Of a stretch of DNA of 42,717 bases, positions 7,815 through 15,346 are shown one piece after another. Below the pieces are notes generated by a model that ran no database searches, was not told the DNA's origin, and worked only from the letters and a program-made list of their open reading frames with translations. Every line of letters starts with the position of its first letter. Position 1 is the stretch's first letter. Source of the DNA: Bacteroidetes bacterium GWF2_33_38. Its GTDB lineage: Bacteria; Bacteroidota; Bacteroidia; Bacteroidales; GWF2-33-38. A program made the position numbers and the translations under genes. Location of the stretch: the NCBI GenBank assembly GCA_001769505.1, contig MEOF01000045.1, forward strand, positions 1 through 42,717, in the 5' to 3' direction.

Positions 7815-8171
7815 TTAATTAAATAAATCAATTTCATATTGTAATTTCTTTTTGCAAAGCTTTGTATATTCGGCGTGTGTTCCAATCCATTTTAGATACA
7901 ATTTACATTTCTTTAATTTAGGAAAAAATTGATATTTAATAATTATCCTTATGTTATTACCTTTCACATCAAAAACAGCCCTTTCGGGTGATTTTGAATT
8001 ATTATCTTTTTTAGGTAGTATATCCGTTGAATTAAAATCTCCTAAAATGTCTATTGGCTTTTCCCAATTACAGTTTTTCACGATAGAAATCCAAGCATAC
8101 AAAGCTTCAGCGTGTTGTGCGTGATTAACAGCAAATTCTTTTATATGTTTTTCTGAAACAATTTCTACCAT
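7815..8171 (-). CDS. higB: HigB-type mRNA interferase toxin
   Basis: The 118-residue protein fits the HigB_toxin family (RelE fold), whose members cut mRNA on the ribosome. Visible signatures are the helical start (VSEKHIKEFAVNHAQHAEAL), the basic core ERAVFDVKGNNIRIIIKY (63-80), and the family hallmark KWIGTHAEYTKL (94-105). The segment between about residues 48 and 62 (STDILPKKDNNSKSP) is longer than in many homologues. Toxin-first order, 14-bp spacing to higA and an adjacent operator all suit a type II higBA module. Nothing in the frame suggests inactivation. Confidence 0.85.
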   Translation of the reverse strand: MVEIVSEKHIKEFAVNHAQHAEALYAWISIVKNCNWEKPIDILGDFNSTDILPKKDNNSKSPERAVFDVKGNNIRIIIKYQFFPKLKKCKLYLKWIGTHAEYTKLCKKKLQYEIDLFN

Positions 8172-8190
8172 TTTAAATTCTAATATTCTG

Positions 8191-8198
8191 CAAATATA
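8191..8198 (-). promoter_or_regulatory. -7 promoter element of the higBA-ATPase operon
   Basis: TATATTTG on the minus strand is an exact TAnnTTTG match, 19 bp upstream of the higB ATG. No good TTG lies at the -33 position; that place is taken by the operator-like inverted repeat. Confidence 0.7.
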
Positions 8199-8200
8199 TA

Positions 8201-8229
8201 TTAAAAGTTTACATATTGCGAACTTTTAA
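8201..8229. promoter_or_regulatory. 29-bp inverted repeat, probable HigA operator
   Basis: Perfect 9-bp arms TTAAAAGTT (8201-8209) and AACTTTTAA (8221-8229) flank an 11-bp centre that keeps further partial symmetry (GTTnnCAnnnTGnnAAC). It begins 2 bp upstream of the -7 element, so a bound repressor would cover the -33 region of higB. That is the arrangement expected for antitoxin autoregulation. It is also upstream of the ileS promoter at 8301 but about 70 bp away. Confidence 0.7.
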
Positions 8230-8300
8230 CATCTTTTTTGATTTCTATTTATTTTTCCAACTTATTCCCAAAACTCAATTCATTTTTTCTCAAATAAAAT

Positions 8301-8308
8301 TATCTTTG
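8301..8308 (+). promoter_or_regulatory. -7 promoter element for ileS
   Basis: TATCTTTG matches TAnnTTTG and lies 24 bp upstream of the ATG at 8333. It falls inside the apparent 5' extension of the open frame (from 8216), which argues that translation really begins at 8333. Confidence 0.75.
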
Positions 8309-8332
8309 CATTTCTTTACAAAATTCGAAAAA

Positions 8333-11300
8333 ATGGCAAGTAAATTTCCTGAACACAAAGAGTTAAATCTTTCACAAACCAACAAAGATGTTCTCAAAAA
8401 ATGGGAACAAGACAATACATTTGAAAAAAGTCTTTCAACACGCGACGAAAATCGTCCGTATGTTTTTTACGAAGGACCGCCATCAGCAAACGGAATGCCC
8501 GGAATTCATCACGTAATTGCACGTTCAATAAAAGATATTTTTTGTCGTTACAAAACCTTAAAAGGATATCAAGTTAAACGAAAAGCAGGTTGGGACACAC
8601 ACGGTTTGCCAGTTGAATTGGGCGTTGAAAAAGCTTTAGGAATTACCAAAGAAGATATTGGAACAAAAATTTCGGTTGAAGAATACAATGCCGCTTGCCG
8701 AAAAGATGTAATGAAATACACTGACCTTTGGGCAGATTTGACCAAAAAAATGGGATATTGGGTCGATATGGAAAATCCATACATAACCTACGATAATCGC
8801 TACATCGAAAGCGTTTGGTATTTATTGAAACAACTTTACAACAAAAAACTGATTTACAAAGGATACACAATTCAACCATATTCGCCAGCTGCCGGAACAG
8901 GTTTAAGCACACACGAGCTCAACCAACCAGGTTGCTACCGCGATGTGAAAGACACAACCGCAGTTGCACAATTTAATGTTGTAAAAAATGCAAAATCAGA
9001 ATTTTTATTCCAAAACAATAATTTTGAAGGATTTTCTTGTTCAGAAGTTAAAATTTTAGCTTGGACAACAACTCCTTGGACTTTACCATCGAACACCGCT
9101 TTGGCAGTTGGAGCTTCAATCACGTATGTAAAAGTTGCAACTTTTAATCCTTACACAGGAATTCCAGTTGTGGTAATTTTGGCAAAAGACAGATTGAGTG
9201 GGTATTTCAATGCCGACAATGCAAATTTAGCTTTCGCAGATTATAAAATCGAAGATAAAAAAGTTCCGTTCAAAGTTTTGGGCGAATATACCGGAAAACA
9301 ACTCGAAGGAATTGATTTTGAGCAATTAATACCTTGGGTAAAACCAATGGGAAATGCGTTCAAAGTAATTCTTGGCGATTATGTTACAACCGAAGATGGA
9401 ACCGGAATTGTTCACATTGCTCCAACTTTTGGTGCCGATGATGATAGAGTTGCAAAAGTTGCAGGAATTGTTCCTTTAATTTTGATTGATAAAGACGAAA
9501 AACGTCAACCGATGGTTGATAAACGTGGACGATTTTTTACAATTGAAGATTTAGATGAGAAATTTGTTAAAGAATTTGTTGATGTAAATTTGTATAAAGA
9601 ATTTGCAGGCAGATTTGTAAAAAATGCTTACGACGAAAATCTTACCGAAAAAGATACAACTCTCGACATCGACCTTTCGGTAATGTTGAAAAAAGAAAAC
9701 AAAGCTTTCAAAGTTGAAAAACACGAACATAATTATCCACATTGTTGGAGAACCGATAAACCTGTTCTTTACTATCCTTTAGATAGTTGGTTTATTAAAA
9801 CTACCGATATGAAAGACAGAATGTTCGAGTTAAATAAAACCATAAATTGGAAACCAGAAAGTACCGGAACAGGTCGTTTTGGAAAATGGTTAGAAAATCT
9901 TCAAGATTGGAATTTATCTCGTTCACGATACTGGGGAACTCCGCTTCCAATTTGGGTTTCGGAAGATAAAACCGAAGAAATTTGTATTGGTTCTGTTGAA
10001 GAATTAATGGCAGAAATCGAAAATTCAATCGCAAAAGGAGTGATGAAAGAAAATCCTTTCAAAGGATTTAAAGTTGGCGATAATTCAAAAGAAAATTACG
10101 AAAAAATTGATTTGCACCGTCCTTATGTCGACAATATAATTTTGGTTTCGAAATCGGGCAAAAAACTAGTTCGTGAACTCGATTTAATTGATGTTTGGTT
10201 CGATAGCGGTGCAATGCCTTACGCACAATTGCATTATCCTTTCGAAAACAAAGATTTGATTGACAAAAAACAATTTTTTCCAGCCGATTTTATTGCCGAA
10301 GGAGTTGACCAAACTCGTGGTTGGTTCTTCACTTTGCACGCAATTTCAACAATGTTGTTCGATAGCGTTGCCTTCAAAAACATCATCTCGAATGGTTTAG
10401 TTTTGGATAAAGATGGCAACAAAATGTCGAAACGTTTGGGAAATGCAATCGACCCATTCGAAACTATCGAAAAATCGGGTTCCGACCCATTGCGTTGGTA
10501 TATGATTACAAATGCGTCGCCTTGGGACAACATAAAATTCGATGTTGAAGGAATTGAAGAAGTGAAACGTAAATTTTTCGGAACGCTTTACAACACATAT
10601 TCGTTCTTTTCGCTTTACGCAAATGTCGATAATTTCAATTATTCTGAAGCCGAAATTCCTGTTTCGGAACGTCCTGAAATTGATAAATGGATAATTTCTT
10701 TGCTCAATACTTTGATAAAAGATGTTGAAATGTATTACGAAACTTACGAGCCAACTCGTGCCGGACGTGCAATTCAAGAATTTGTAACCGAAAATTTGAG
10801 TAATTGGTATGTTCGTTTAAATCGAAAACGTTTTTGGGGCGATAAATATAATAATGACAAAATTGCAGCTTACCAAACTTTATATTTCTGTTTAGAAGTT
10901 GTGGCAAAACTTATGTCGCCAATTGCTCCATTTTATGCCGACCAATTGTTTATTGATTTGAACAAAGCTAGCAAACGACATGATTATTGCTCGGTTCATA
11001 TTAGTAAGTTTCCTGTTTCAAATCCTAGCTTGATTGACAAAGACTTGGAAGAACGTATGGAAATGGCTCAAAGTATTTCATCGATGGTGTTGGCATTGCG
11101 ACGAAAAGTAAATTTAAAAGTTCGCCAGCCACTAAGTCGAATAATGATTCCAGTTATGAATCAATCCATGGCAAATAAAATAAATGCCGTAAAAAATATT
11201 ATTTTAACCGAAGTTAACATAAAAGAAATCGCACTTTTAGATAAAACAAACAACATTTTAGTTAAAAAAGTTAAGCCTGATTTTAAAGCACTTGGAAAAA

Positions 11301-11791
11301 AACTTGGAAAAAACATGAAGCTTGTTGCTACAAAAATCGGCGAATTTTCTCAAGACGAAATCATTGCTCTTGAAACAGAGGGGAAATATACGTTTAATGT
11401 GGATGGCGAGTACATTGATGTACTTTTGTCTGAAGTTGAAATAATATCGGAAGACATTCCGGGCTGGTTAGTTGCAAACGAAGGCAGATTAACGGTAGCT
11501 CTTGATGTTACAGTTACTGAGGAACTAAAAGAGGAGGGAGTTGCCCGTGAAATTATCAATCGAGTTCAAAACTTGAGAAAAGAAAGCGGACTTGAAGTTA
11601 CTGACAAAATAAATCTCTTTGTTCAAAAAAATAATGAGATAAATAACGCCGTTCGTAATTATAATCACTATATTGGTTCACAAACTTTAGCCGTTAACGT
11701 AAAACTGGAGGAAAAACTTGAACCTGAAAGAGCTAAACTCGTAGAAATTAACGATGTTGACACATTAATTATGATTGAAAAAGTAGAATAA
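8333..11791 (+). CDS. ileS: Isoleucyl-tRNA synthetase
   Basis: IleRS charges tRNA-Ile with isoleucine in the cytoplasm. The 1152-residue product has the class I HIGH-type motif as HHVI (about 59-62, in PGIHHVIARS), the editing domain with GTGIVHIAPTFGADD, WFISLL-like anticodon-binding helices, and KMSKR near residue 697. The frame is open from 8216, but the first 39 residues of that longer version are phenylalanine-rich and unlike the family. ATG 8333 (MASKFPEHKEL) follows a good -7 element and is the expected start. The product is of the long, eukaryote-like IleRS type. It is followed by a DksA-like gene and lspA, a common Bacteroidota order. Confidence 0.97.
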   Translation: MASKFPEHKELNLSQTNKDVLKKWEQDNTFEKSLSTRDENRPYVFYEGPPSANGMPGIHHVIARSIKDIFCRYKTLKGYQVKRKAGWDTHGLPVELGVEKALGITKEDIGTKISVEEYNAACRKDVMKYTDLWADLTKKMGYWVDMENPYITYDNRYIESVWYLLKQLYNKKLIYKGYTIQPYSPAAGTGLSTHELNQPGCYRDVKDTTAVAQFNVVKNAKSEFLFQNNNFEGFSCSEVKILAWTTTPWTLPSNTALAVGASITYVKVATFNPYTGIPVVVILAKDRLSGYFNADNANLAFADYKIEDKKVPFKVLGEYTGKQLEGIDFEQLIPWVKPMGNAFKVILGDYVTTEDGTGIVHIAPTFGADDDRVAKVAGIVPLILIDKDEKRQPMVDKRGRFFTIEDLDEKFVKEFVDVNLYKEFAGRFVKNAYDENLTEKDTTLDIDLSVMLKKENKAFKVEKHEHNYPHCWRTDKPVLYYPLDSWFIKTTDMKDRMFELNKTINWKPESTGTGRFGKWLENLQDWNLSRSRYWGTPLPIWVSEDKTEEICIGSVEELMAEIENSIAKGVMKENPFKGFKVGDNSKENYEKIDLHRPYVDNIILVSKSGKKLVRELDLIDVWFDSGAMPYAQLHYPFENKDLIDKKQFFPADFIAEGVDQTRGWFFTLHAISTMLFDSVAFKNIISNGLVLDKDGNKMSKRLGNAIDPFETIEKSGSDPLRWYMITNASPWDNIKFDVEGIEEVKRKFFGTLYNTYSFFSLYANVDNFNYSEAEIPVSERPEIDKWIISLLNTLIKDVEMYYETYEPTRAGRAIQEFVTENLSNWYVRLNRKRFWGDKYNNDKIAAYQTLYFCLEVVAKLMSPIAPFYADQLFIDLNKASKRHDYCSVHISKFPVSNPSLIDKDLEERMEMAQSISSMVLALRRKVNLKVRQPLSRIMIPVMNQSMANKINAVKNIILTEVNIKEIALLDKTNNILVKKVKPDFKALGKKLGKNMKLVATKIGEFSQDEIIALETEGKYTFNVDGEYIDVLLSEVEIISEDIPGWLVANEGRLTVALDVTVTEELKEEGVAREIINRVQNLRKESGLEVTDKINLFVQKNNEINNAVRNYNHYIGSQTLAVNVKLEEKLEPERAKLVEINDVDTLIMIEKVE

Positions 11792-11815
11792 TAATCGCAA
11801 TTTAATACAAATAAA

Positions 11816-12199
11816 ATGACTGAAACAATAAGAAATCGATACAATGATCACGAATTGGAAGAATTCAAACAATTAATCATTGATAAGTTAGATAAGGCAC
11901 GAAAAGATTACGATCTTTTAAGAAACAACCTAACTCAAAGCGACGAAAACGATATTCAAGACACTTCTCCGACATTTAAAATTATGGAAGAAGGAGCGTC
12001 GGTTATGTCGAAAGAAGAAGTTGGTAAATTAGCTCAACGTCAGCAAAAATTTATTCAACACCTTCAAGCTGCATTAGTTCGCATTGAGAATAAAACATAC
12101 GGAATTTGTCGAGAAACTGGGAAGTTGATTTCGAAAGAAAGACTTAGAGCGGTTCCGCATGCAACATTAACGATTGATGCAAAGCTAAATCAAAAGTAA
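11816..12199 (+). CDS. TraR/DksA-family protein lacking most zinc cysteines
   Basis: This 127-residue protein has an N-terminal coiled-coil part (about 10-85) and the C-terminal DksA signature YGICRETGKLISKERLRAVP. Members bind RNA polymerase through its secondary channel and tune transcription. Only one of the four usual zinc-ligand cysteines remains, so the fold probably holds without zinc, as in other Bacteroidota relatives. It starts 25 bp after ileS and is followed by a strong terminator. Confidence 0.88.
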   Translation: MTETIRNRYNDHELEEFKQLIIDKLDKARKDYDLLRNNLTQSDENDIQDTSPTFKIMEEGASVMSKEEVGKLAQRQQKFIQHLQAALVRIENKTYGICRETGKLISKERLRAVPHATLTIDAKLNQK

Positions 12200-12218
12200 A
12201 ACCTTTTATTCATGTTTT

Positions 12219-12251
12219 AAAAATGATTGGAAAAATTCCAATCATTTTTTT
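12219..12251 (+). terminator. Rho-independent terminator after the dksA-like gene
   Basis: A 12-bp perfect stem (core AATGATTGG/CCAATCATT) with a 7-nt AAAAATT loop runs into seven T residues. It separates ileS-dksA from lspA, although lspA may still receive read-through. Confidence 0.85.
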
Positions 12252-12268
12252 ATTAATTTTTTAGATTT

Positions 12269-12913
12269 GTGAAAAAAGCATTATTCGTAATATTTGGAGT
12301 ATTAATACTCGACCAAGTTCTTAAAATATGGATAAAAACTCATATGCATCTTGGCGAAGAATTTAATGTATTAGGCAATTGGTTCGTAATTCATTTTATC
12401 GAGAATAATGGAATGGCTTTCGGGATGGAATTTGCCGGAAAATACGGAAAAATTATTCTAAGTCTATTTCGCGTAATTGCCATTAGCATAATTGGTTGGT
12501 ATATGTTTACCCGATTAATTAAAAATAAAGTCCCTAACGGATTAATAATTAGTGCATCACTGGTTTTTGCTGGAGCAATTGGAAATTTAATCGACAGTGC
12601 ATTTTATGGAATGATTTTTAACGAAAGTTACTACCAAATTGCAAGTTTCATGCCCGCAGAAGGAGGATACGCCCCATTTTTACACGGAAAAGTAGTTGAT
12701 ATGCTTTATTTTCCAATACTTGAAGGTAATTTCCCAAGTTGGTTTCCTTTTTGGTCAAACGAACATTTTATATTTTTTCGTCCGGTTTTCAATATTGCCG
12801 ATTCGGCTGTTACAGTTGGTGTTTTGATGGCTTTCGTATTTCAAAAAAGATACTTCAAAAAAGAAAGCACGATCGAAAATTCAACAAATCTAGAGGAAAA
12901 AGAACAGGTTTAA
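12269..12913 (+). CDS. lspA: Lipoprotein signal peptidase (signal peptidase II)
   Basis: LspA is an inner-membrane aspartyl protease that removes the signal peptide of lipoproteins after lipidation. The 214-residue protein shows four hydrophobic segments and the conserved motifs LDQVLK, IENNGMAFG, GNLIDS and FNIADSAV; the aspartates in the last two are catalytic. It starts with GTG at 12269. A roughly 40-residue loop before the last motif (HGKVVDMLYFPILEGNFPSW) is typical of Bacteroidota enzymes. Several lipoproteins in this window are its expected substrates. Confidence 0.96.
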   Translation: MKKALFVIFGVLILDQVLKIWIKTHMHLGEEFNVLGNWFVIHFIENNGMAFGMEFAGKYGKIILSLFRVIAISIIGWYMFTRLIKNKVPNGLIISASLVFAGAIGNLIDSAFYGMIFNESYYQIASFMPAEGGYAPFLHGKVVDMLYFPILEGNFPSWFPFWSNEHFIFFRPVFNIADSAVTVGVLMAFVFQKRYFKKESTIENSTNLEEKEQV

Positions 12914-12987
12914 AGAATAAATAAGGTTTTTAACATTATTTATTTCATTTCATTTACGATAAAACTTTTTATCTTTAAAAAAGTTTA

Positions 12988-12995
12988 TATTTTTG
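12988..12995 (+). promoter_or_regulatory. -7 promoter element upstream of lipoprotein gene 13022
   Basis: TATTTTTG matches TAnnTTTG, 26 bp before the ATG at 13022. An AT-only hairpin at 12916-12944 just upstream may end lspA transcription, but weakly. Confidence 0.6.
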
Positions 12996-13021
12996 TATCA
13001 AATAGTTAAGATTTCGAAGAA

Positions 13022-13921
13022 ATGAATAATATATATAAATTATTTTTAATCAGCCTAATACTTTCTTTTATGGTATTTGGTTGCAATATGTCAAACAATA
13101 ATTCAGGGAATGCCGAATTTGACGTTGATACAAGCGATTTTCAATATCAAGAACAGTCGCACAAAGTGAAGAAAATATTTTACAATGTACCTTCTCCTAT
13201 TGAGATGGCGGCTATTATGCAACGTGCTGGAGCTTCTTACGATTTCGGGTTATTAAACAGAGTCGAAAATGTTGACAAATATACTACAAACTCAACCATG
13301 GCATTAAATCTGGGCGTTTATGGTGCAGACTTAAGCTATACAAGAATGTTTGACCAGATTCAAGAATCAGTGAATTTTTTATCGGTAATTCGAAAACTTT
13401 CTGATGGTTTAGGAATTCCTCAAGAACCCGGAAGATTTGCTGTAAGTAGAATAGAAAAAAATATCGAAAATCGCGACTCCTTACTATTAATTATTACCGA
13501 TGTTTACGGGGCTGCTGATATATATTTAAAAGAAAACAACCGAGGAAGTACGGCAACATTAATTATTTTAGGAGGTTGGGTTGAAGCCCTTTATATTGCC
13601 ACAAATATTATTAATGAAAATAAGAAAAACACCGAAGTGTTGGAAAGAATTGCTGAACAAAAATATTCGTTGCAAAATTTAATAGAGTTGCTTAATTCGT
13701 ACGAAGGAGATGAAATTATTGCTTTATATCTACCTACACTCAATGAGTTGGACGAAATTTACAAAGCCGTAGAAATAACATCTTCAAAAACAGAAGTGAA
13801 AACCGATTCAATTAAAAAGATAACATCAATCGACAATAAAAGCGAAATTAAAATTACCATGAAAGAAGTTCAAGTAATTCGAGAAAAAGTATCGTTGTTG
13901 AGAGAGAAAATTATTAAATAA
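13022..13921 (+). CDS. Conserved lipoprotein of unknown function
   Basis: The N-terminus is a lipoprotein signal with lipobox MVFGC (cysteine 21), followed by a serine/asparagine-rich linker. The remaining ~270 residues are mostly predicted helical, with segments such as PSPIEMAAIMQRAGASYDF and ATLIILGGWVEALYIATNII, and end in a charged helix. The pattern resembles a lipoprotein family common in Bacteroidota, but I cannot name a domain. It has its own promoter and is followed in the same direction by another secreted protein, so the two may act together in the envelope. Confidence 0.8.
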   Translation: MNNIYKLFLISLILSFMVFGCNMSNNNSGNAEFDVDTSDFQYQEQSHKVKKIFYNVPSPIEMAAIMQRAGASYDFGLLNRVENVDKYTTNSTMALNLGVYGADLSYTRMFDQIQESVNFLSVIRKLSDGLGIPQEPGRFAVSRIEKNIENRDSLLLIITDVYGAADIYLKENNRGSTATLIILGGWVEALYIATNIINENKKNTEVLERIAEQKYSLQNLIELLNSYEGDEIIALYLPTLNELDEIYKAVEITSSKTEVKTDSIKKITSIDNKSEIKITMKEVQVIREKVSLLREKIIK

Positions 13922-13989
13922 ATTGGATTTTTTTTGTAATTATAATAAATCAATATTATCTTAGTTAATCATTTAAAAAACAAACATAA

Positions 13990-14439
13990 ATGAAAAGGCT
14001 GCTAAACACAATCCTGATTGCAACAATGTTAACTGCAATTCCATTTTTAGGATTCTCGCAATGCAAAGGATTTACTAAAAAAGAATGTTTACCTGTACTT
14101 GAACCATATTTATACAATGGTCAGTTAAATAGTGCTATTTTAAATGAAGGCGATGTCGCTGAGCTTTTGCTCACGTTCTATGGTGGTCAAGACTATCGAA
14201 TTTTGGTTTGCTCGCAAGATATGCTAGGTACAGTTGAGTTTAAATTATTTGATACTGAGCGAAATGAGATTTTTTCAAACAAAGAACATAATTTGGTTAA
14301 TGTTTGGGATTTCAACGCAAACTCTACTCAACAATTAATAGTACAAGTTAAAGTACCTGCCCCAACCGAAAAAAAGGAACTTGTAAATAGCGGTTGCGTT
14401 TCAATTCTTGTCGGATTTAAAGAAAATTTAGGCGAATAA
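13990..14439 (+). CDS. Secreted protein of unknown function
   Basis: This 149-residue protein has a signal peptide (about 1-23, ending FSQ) and a small mainly-beta domain with four cysteines (CKGFTKKEC near the start, VCSQD in the middle, SGC near the end) that may form disulfides. Segments such as LNEGDVAELLLTFYGGQDYRI suggest a beta-sandwich. It follows the lipoprotein gene by 68 bp and is closed by a strong terminator. Family not recognised. Confidence 0.75.
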   Translation: MKRLLNTILIATMLTAIPFLGFSQCKGFTKKECLPVLEPYLYNGQLNSAILNEGDVAELLLTFYGGQDYRILVCSQDMLGTVEFKLFDTERNEIFSNKEHNLVNVWDFNANSTQQLIVQVKVPAPTEKKELVNSGCVSILVGFKENLGE

Positions 14440-14457
14440 TATTTTAGAAAATATTAT

Positions 14458-14490
14458 AAAAAGCCGAATCTTAACCGTTCGGCTTTTTTT
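14458..14490 (+). terminator. Rho-independent terminator after gene 13990
   Basis: An 11-bp stem (AAAAAGCCGAA/TTCGGCTTTTT) with a 9-nt loop is followed by more T residues. It lies 19 bp after the stop codon. Confidence 0.9.
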
Positions 14491-14528
14491 GTGAAATGCA
14501 TCAAAACAACGCCGAATCCTTAGGATTT

Positions 14529-14674
14529 ATACCAATTCTATTTCCATATGACACATATGTGATTTTTTAGATTCCCTTTTTCAAGGGAATGTGCCTCAAA
14601 AAATTATCACATACCCGCAAAAGCGGGTATCTTATTTTTAAATTGTGTCGGTCACATTGAATCGTAATTGGTAT
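14529..14674. mobile_element. MITE-like element, copy 1 (146 bp)
   Basis: The ends are inverted repeats with a perfect 9-bp tip ATACCAATT/AATTGGTAT; similarity continues to about 24 bp (18 of 24 by eye). Inside are hairpins ATTCCCTT/AAGGGAAT and ATACCCGC/GCGGGTAT and a CATATG-rich palindrome. A second copy at 26228-26374 is inverted and differs by about one substitution and one length change in an A run. There is no coding capacity and no related transposase in the window. No convincing target duplication was found. Confidence 0.85.
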
Positions 14675-14686
14675 TAGCGAAAGAAT

Positions 14687-15346
14687 TTAAAAAGCAATTC
14701 CAGCGTTAAAGCCGAAATACATTTTGAAATTCTTTTTAAAGTAATACAAATCGGCATCGTCAATAGGGAAAGTTTGGTTGTTATCGACTTCAACCCAACG
14801 ATTATCTCTATAGCCGAATCCCATAAAAATATCGAAGGCAACGGAGTTTTGAATTATCTGATAACCAAACAATCCTGCGTAGTTTATATAAGTTCCTTTA
14901 ATATAATTGTCGCGGTAAACATTGCTGTTTTGTCGTAGCATAATATTCACATTCGAAAACGAAACATGAGGCGAAAAGTAAGCTCCACGAGGAGCTTCCT
15001 CGTCAAGAAAAAAACGATAAGAAAATTGTAACCGGAAACCTCTTACAGCGTATTTATAGTTATTTGCTTTGTATAGCGAATCGTTCTCCTCGATTGATTT
15101 CATCAGCGAATTTTTCCCCAAATACGAAAAGCCGATTTGTACCGATTGTTTTTGTGCTGTTTTATTTTCTATTGCAATACGATACTCCGAAGTATAAATA
15201 AACGGTCCAAGCATCATCGCAAAAGGATTGGTTTTAATGGTATAATTTGTCGAGAGAACAATTGGTTTAATAGTCGGTTTTATTTCTTGTGCGAATAAAG
15301 AAACCGTCACTAAAAATCCTAATATGAATAGCTTCGTTTTAATCAA
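14687..15346 (-). CDS. Predicted outer-membrane beta-barrel protein
   Basis: The 219-residue product has a signal peptide (ending LFAQ) and then alternating amphipathic strands rich in tyrosine and phenylalanine (GFRLQFSYRFFL, MYFGFNAGIAF), closing with a terminal phenylalanine as in outer-membrane barrels of about eight strands. Its ATG overlaps the tsaD stop by 4 bp, so it is co-expressed with tsaD despite having no obvious functional link. Specific family not identified. Confidence 0.75.
   Translation of the reverse strand: MIKTKLFILGFLVTVSLFAQEIKPTIKPIVLSTNYTIKTNPFAMMLGPFIYTSEYRIAIENKTAQKQSVQIGFSYLGKNSLMKSIEENDSLYKANNYKYAVRGFRLQFSYRFFLDEEAPRGAYFSPHVSFSNVNIMLRQNSNVYRDNYIKGTYINYAGLFGYQIIQNSVAFDIFMGFGYRDNRWVEVDNNQTFPIDDADLYYFKKNFKMYFGFNAGIAF

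Noticed and set aside
8216-8332. 39-codon 5' extension of the ileS frame
   Set aside because: It is phenylalanine-rich, unlike the family N-terminus, and contains the TATCTTTG promoter element. The ATG at 8333 gives the expected start.
10234-10907. Several open frames antisense to ileS
   Set aside because: They lie wholly within a clearly functional ileS, have no promoter or start signal, and show the biased composition of a shadow frame.
12916-12944. AT-only inverted repeat after lspA as a terminator
   Set aside because: A 9-bp stem made only of A and T, with an 11-nt loop, is too weak to call with confidence.
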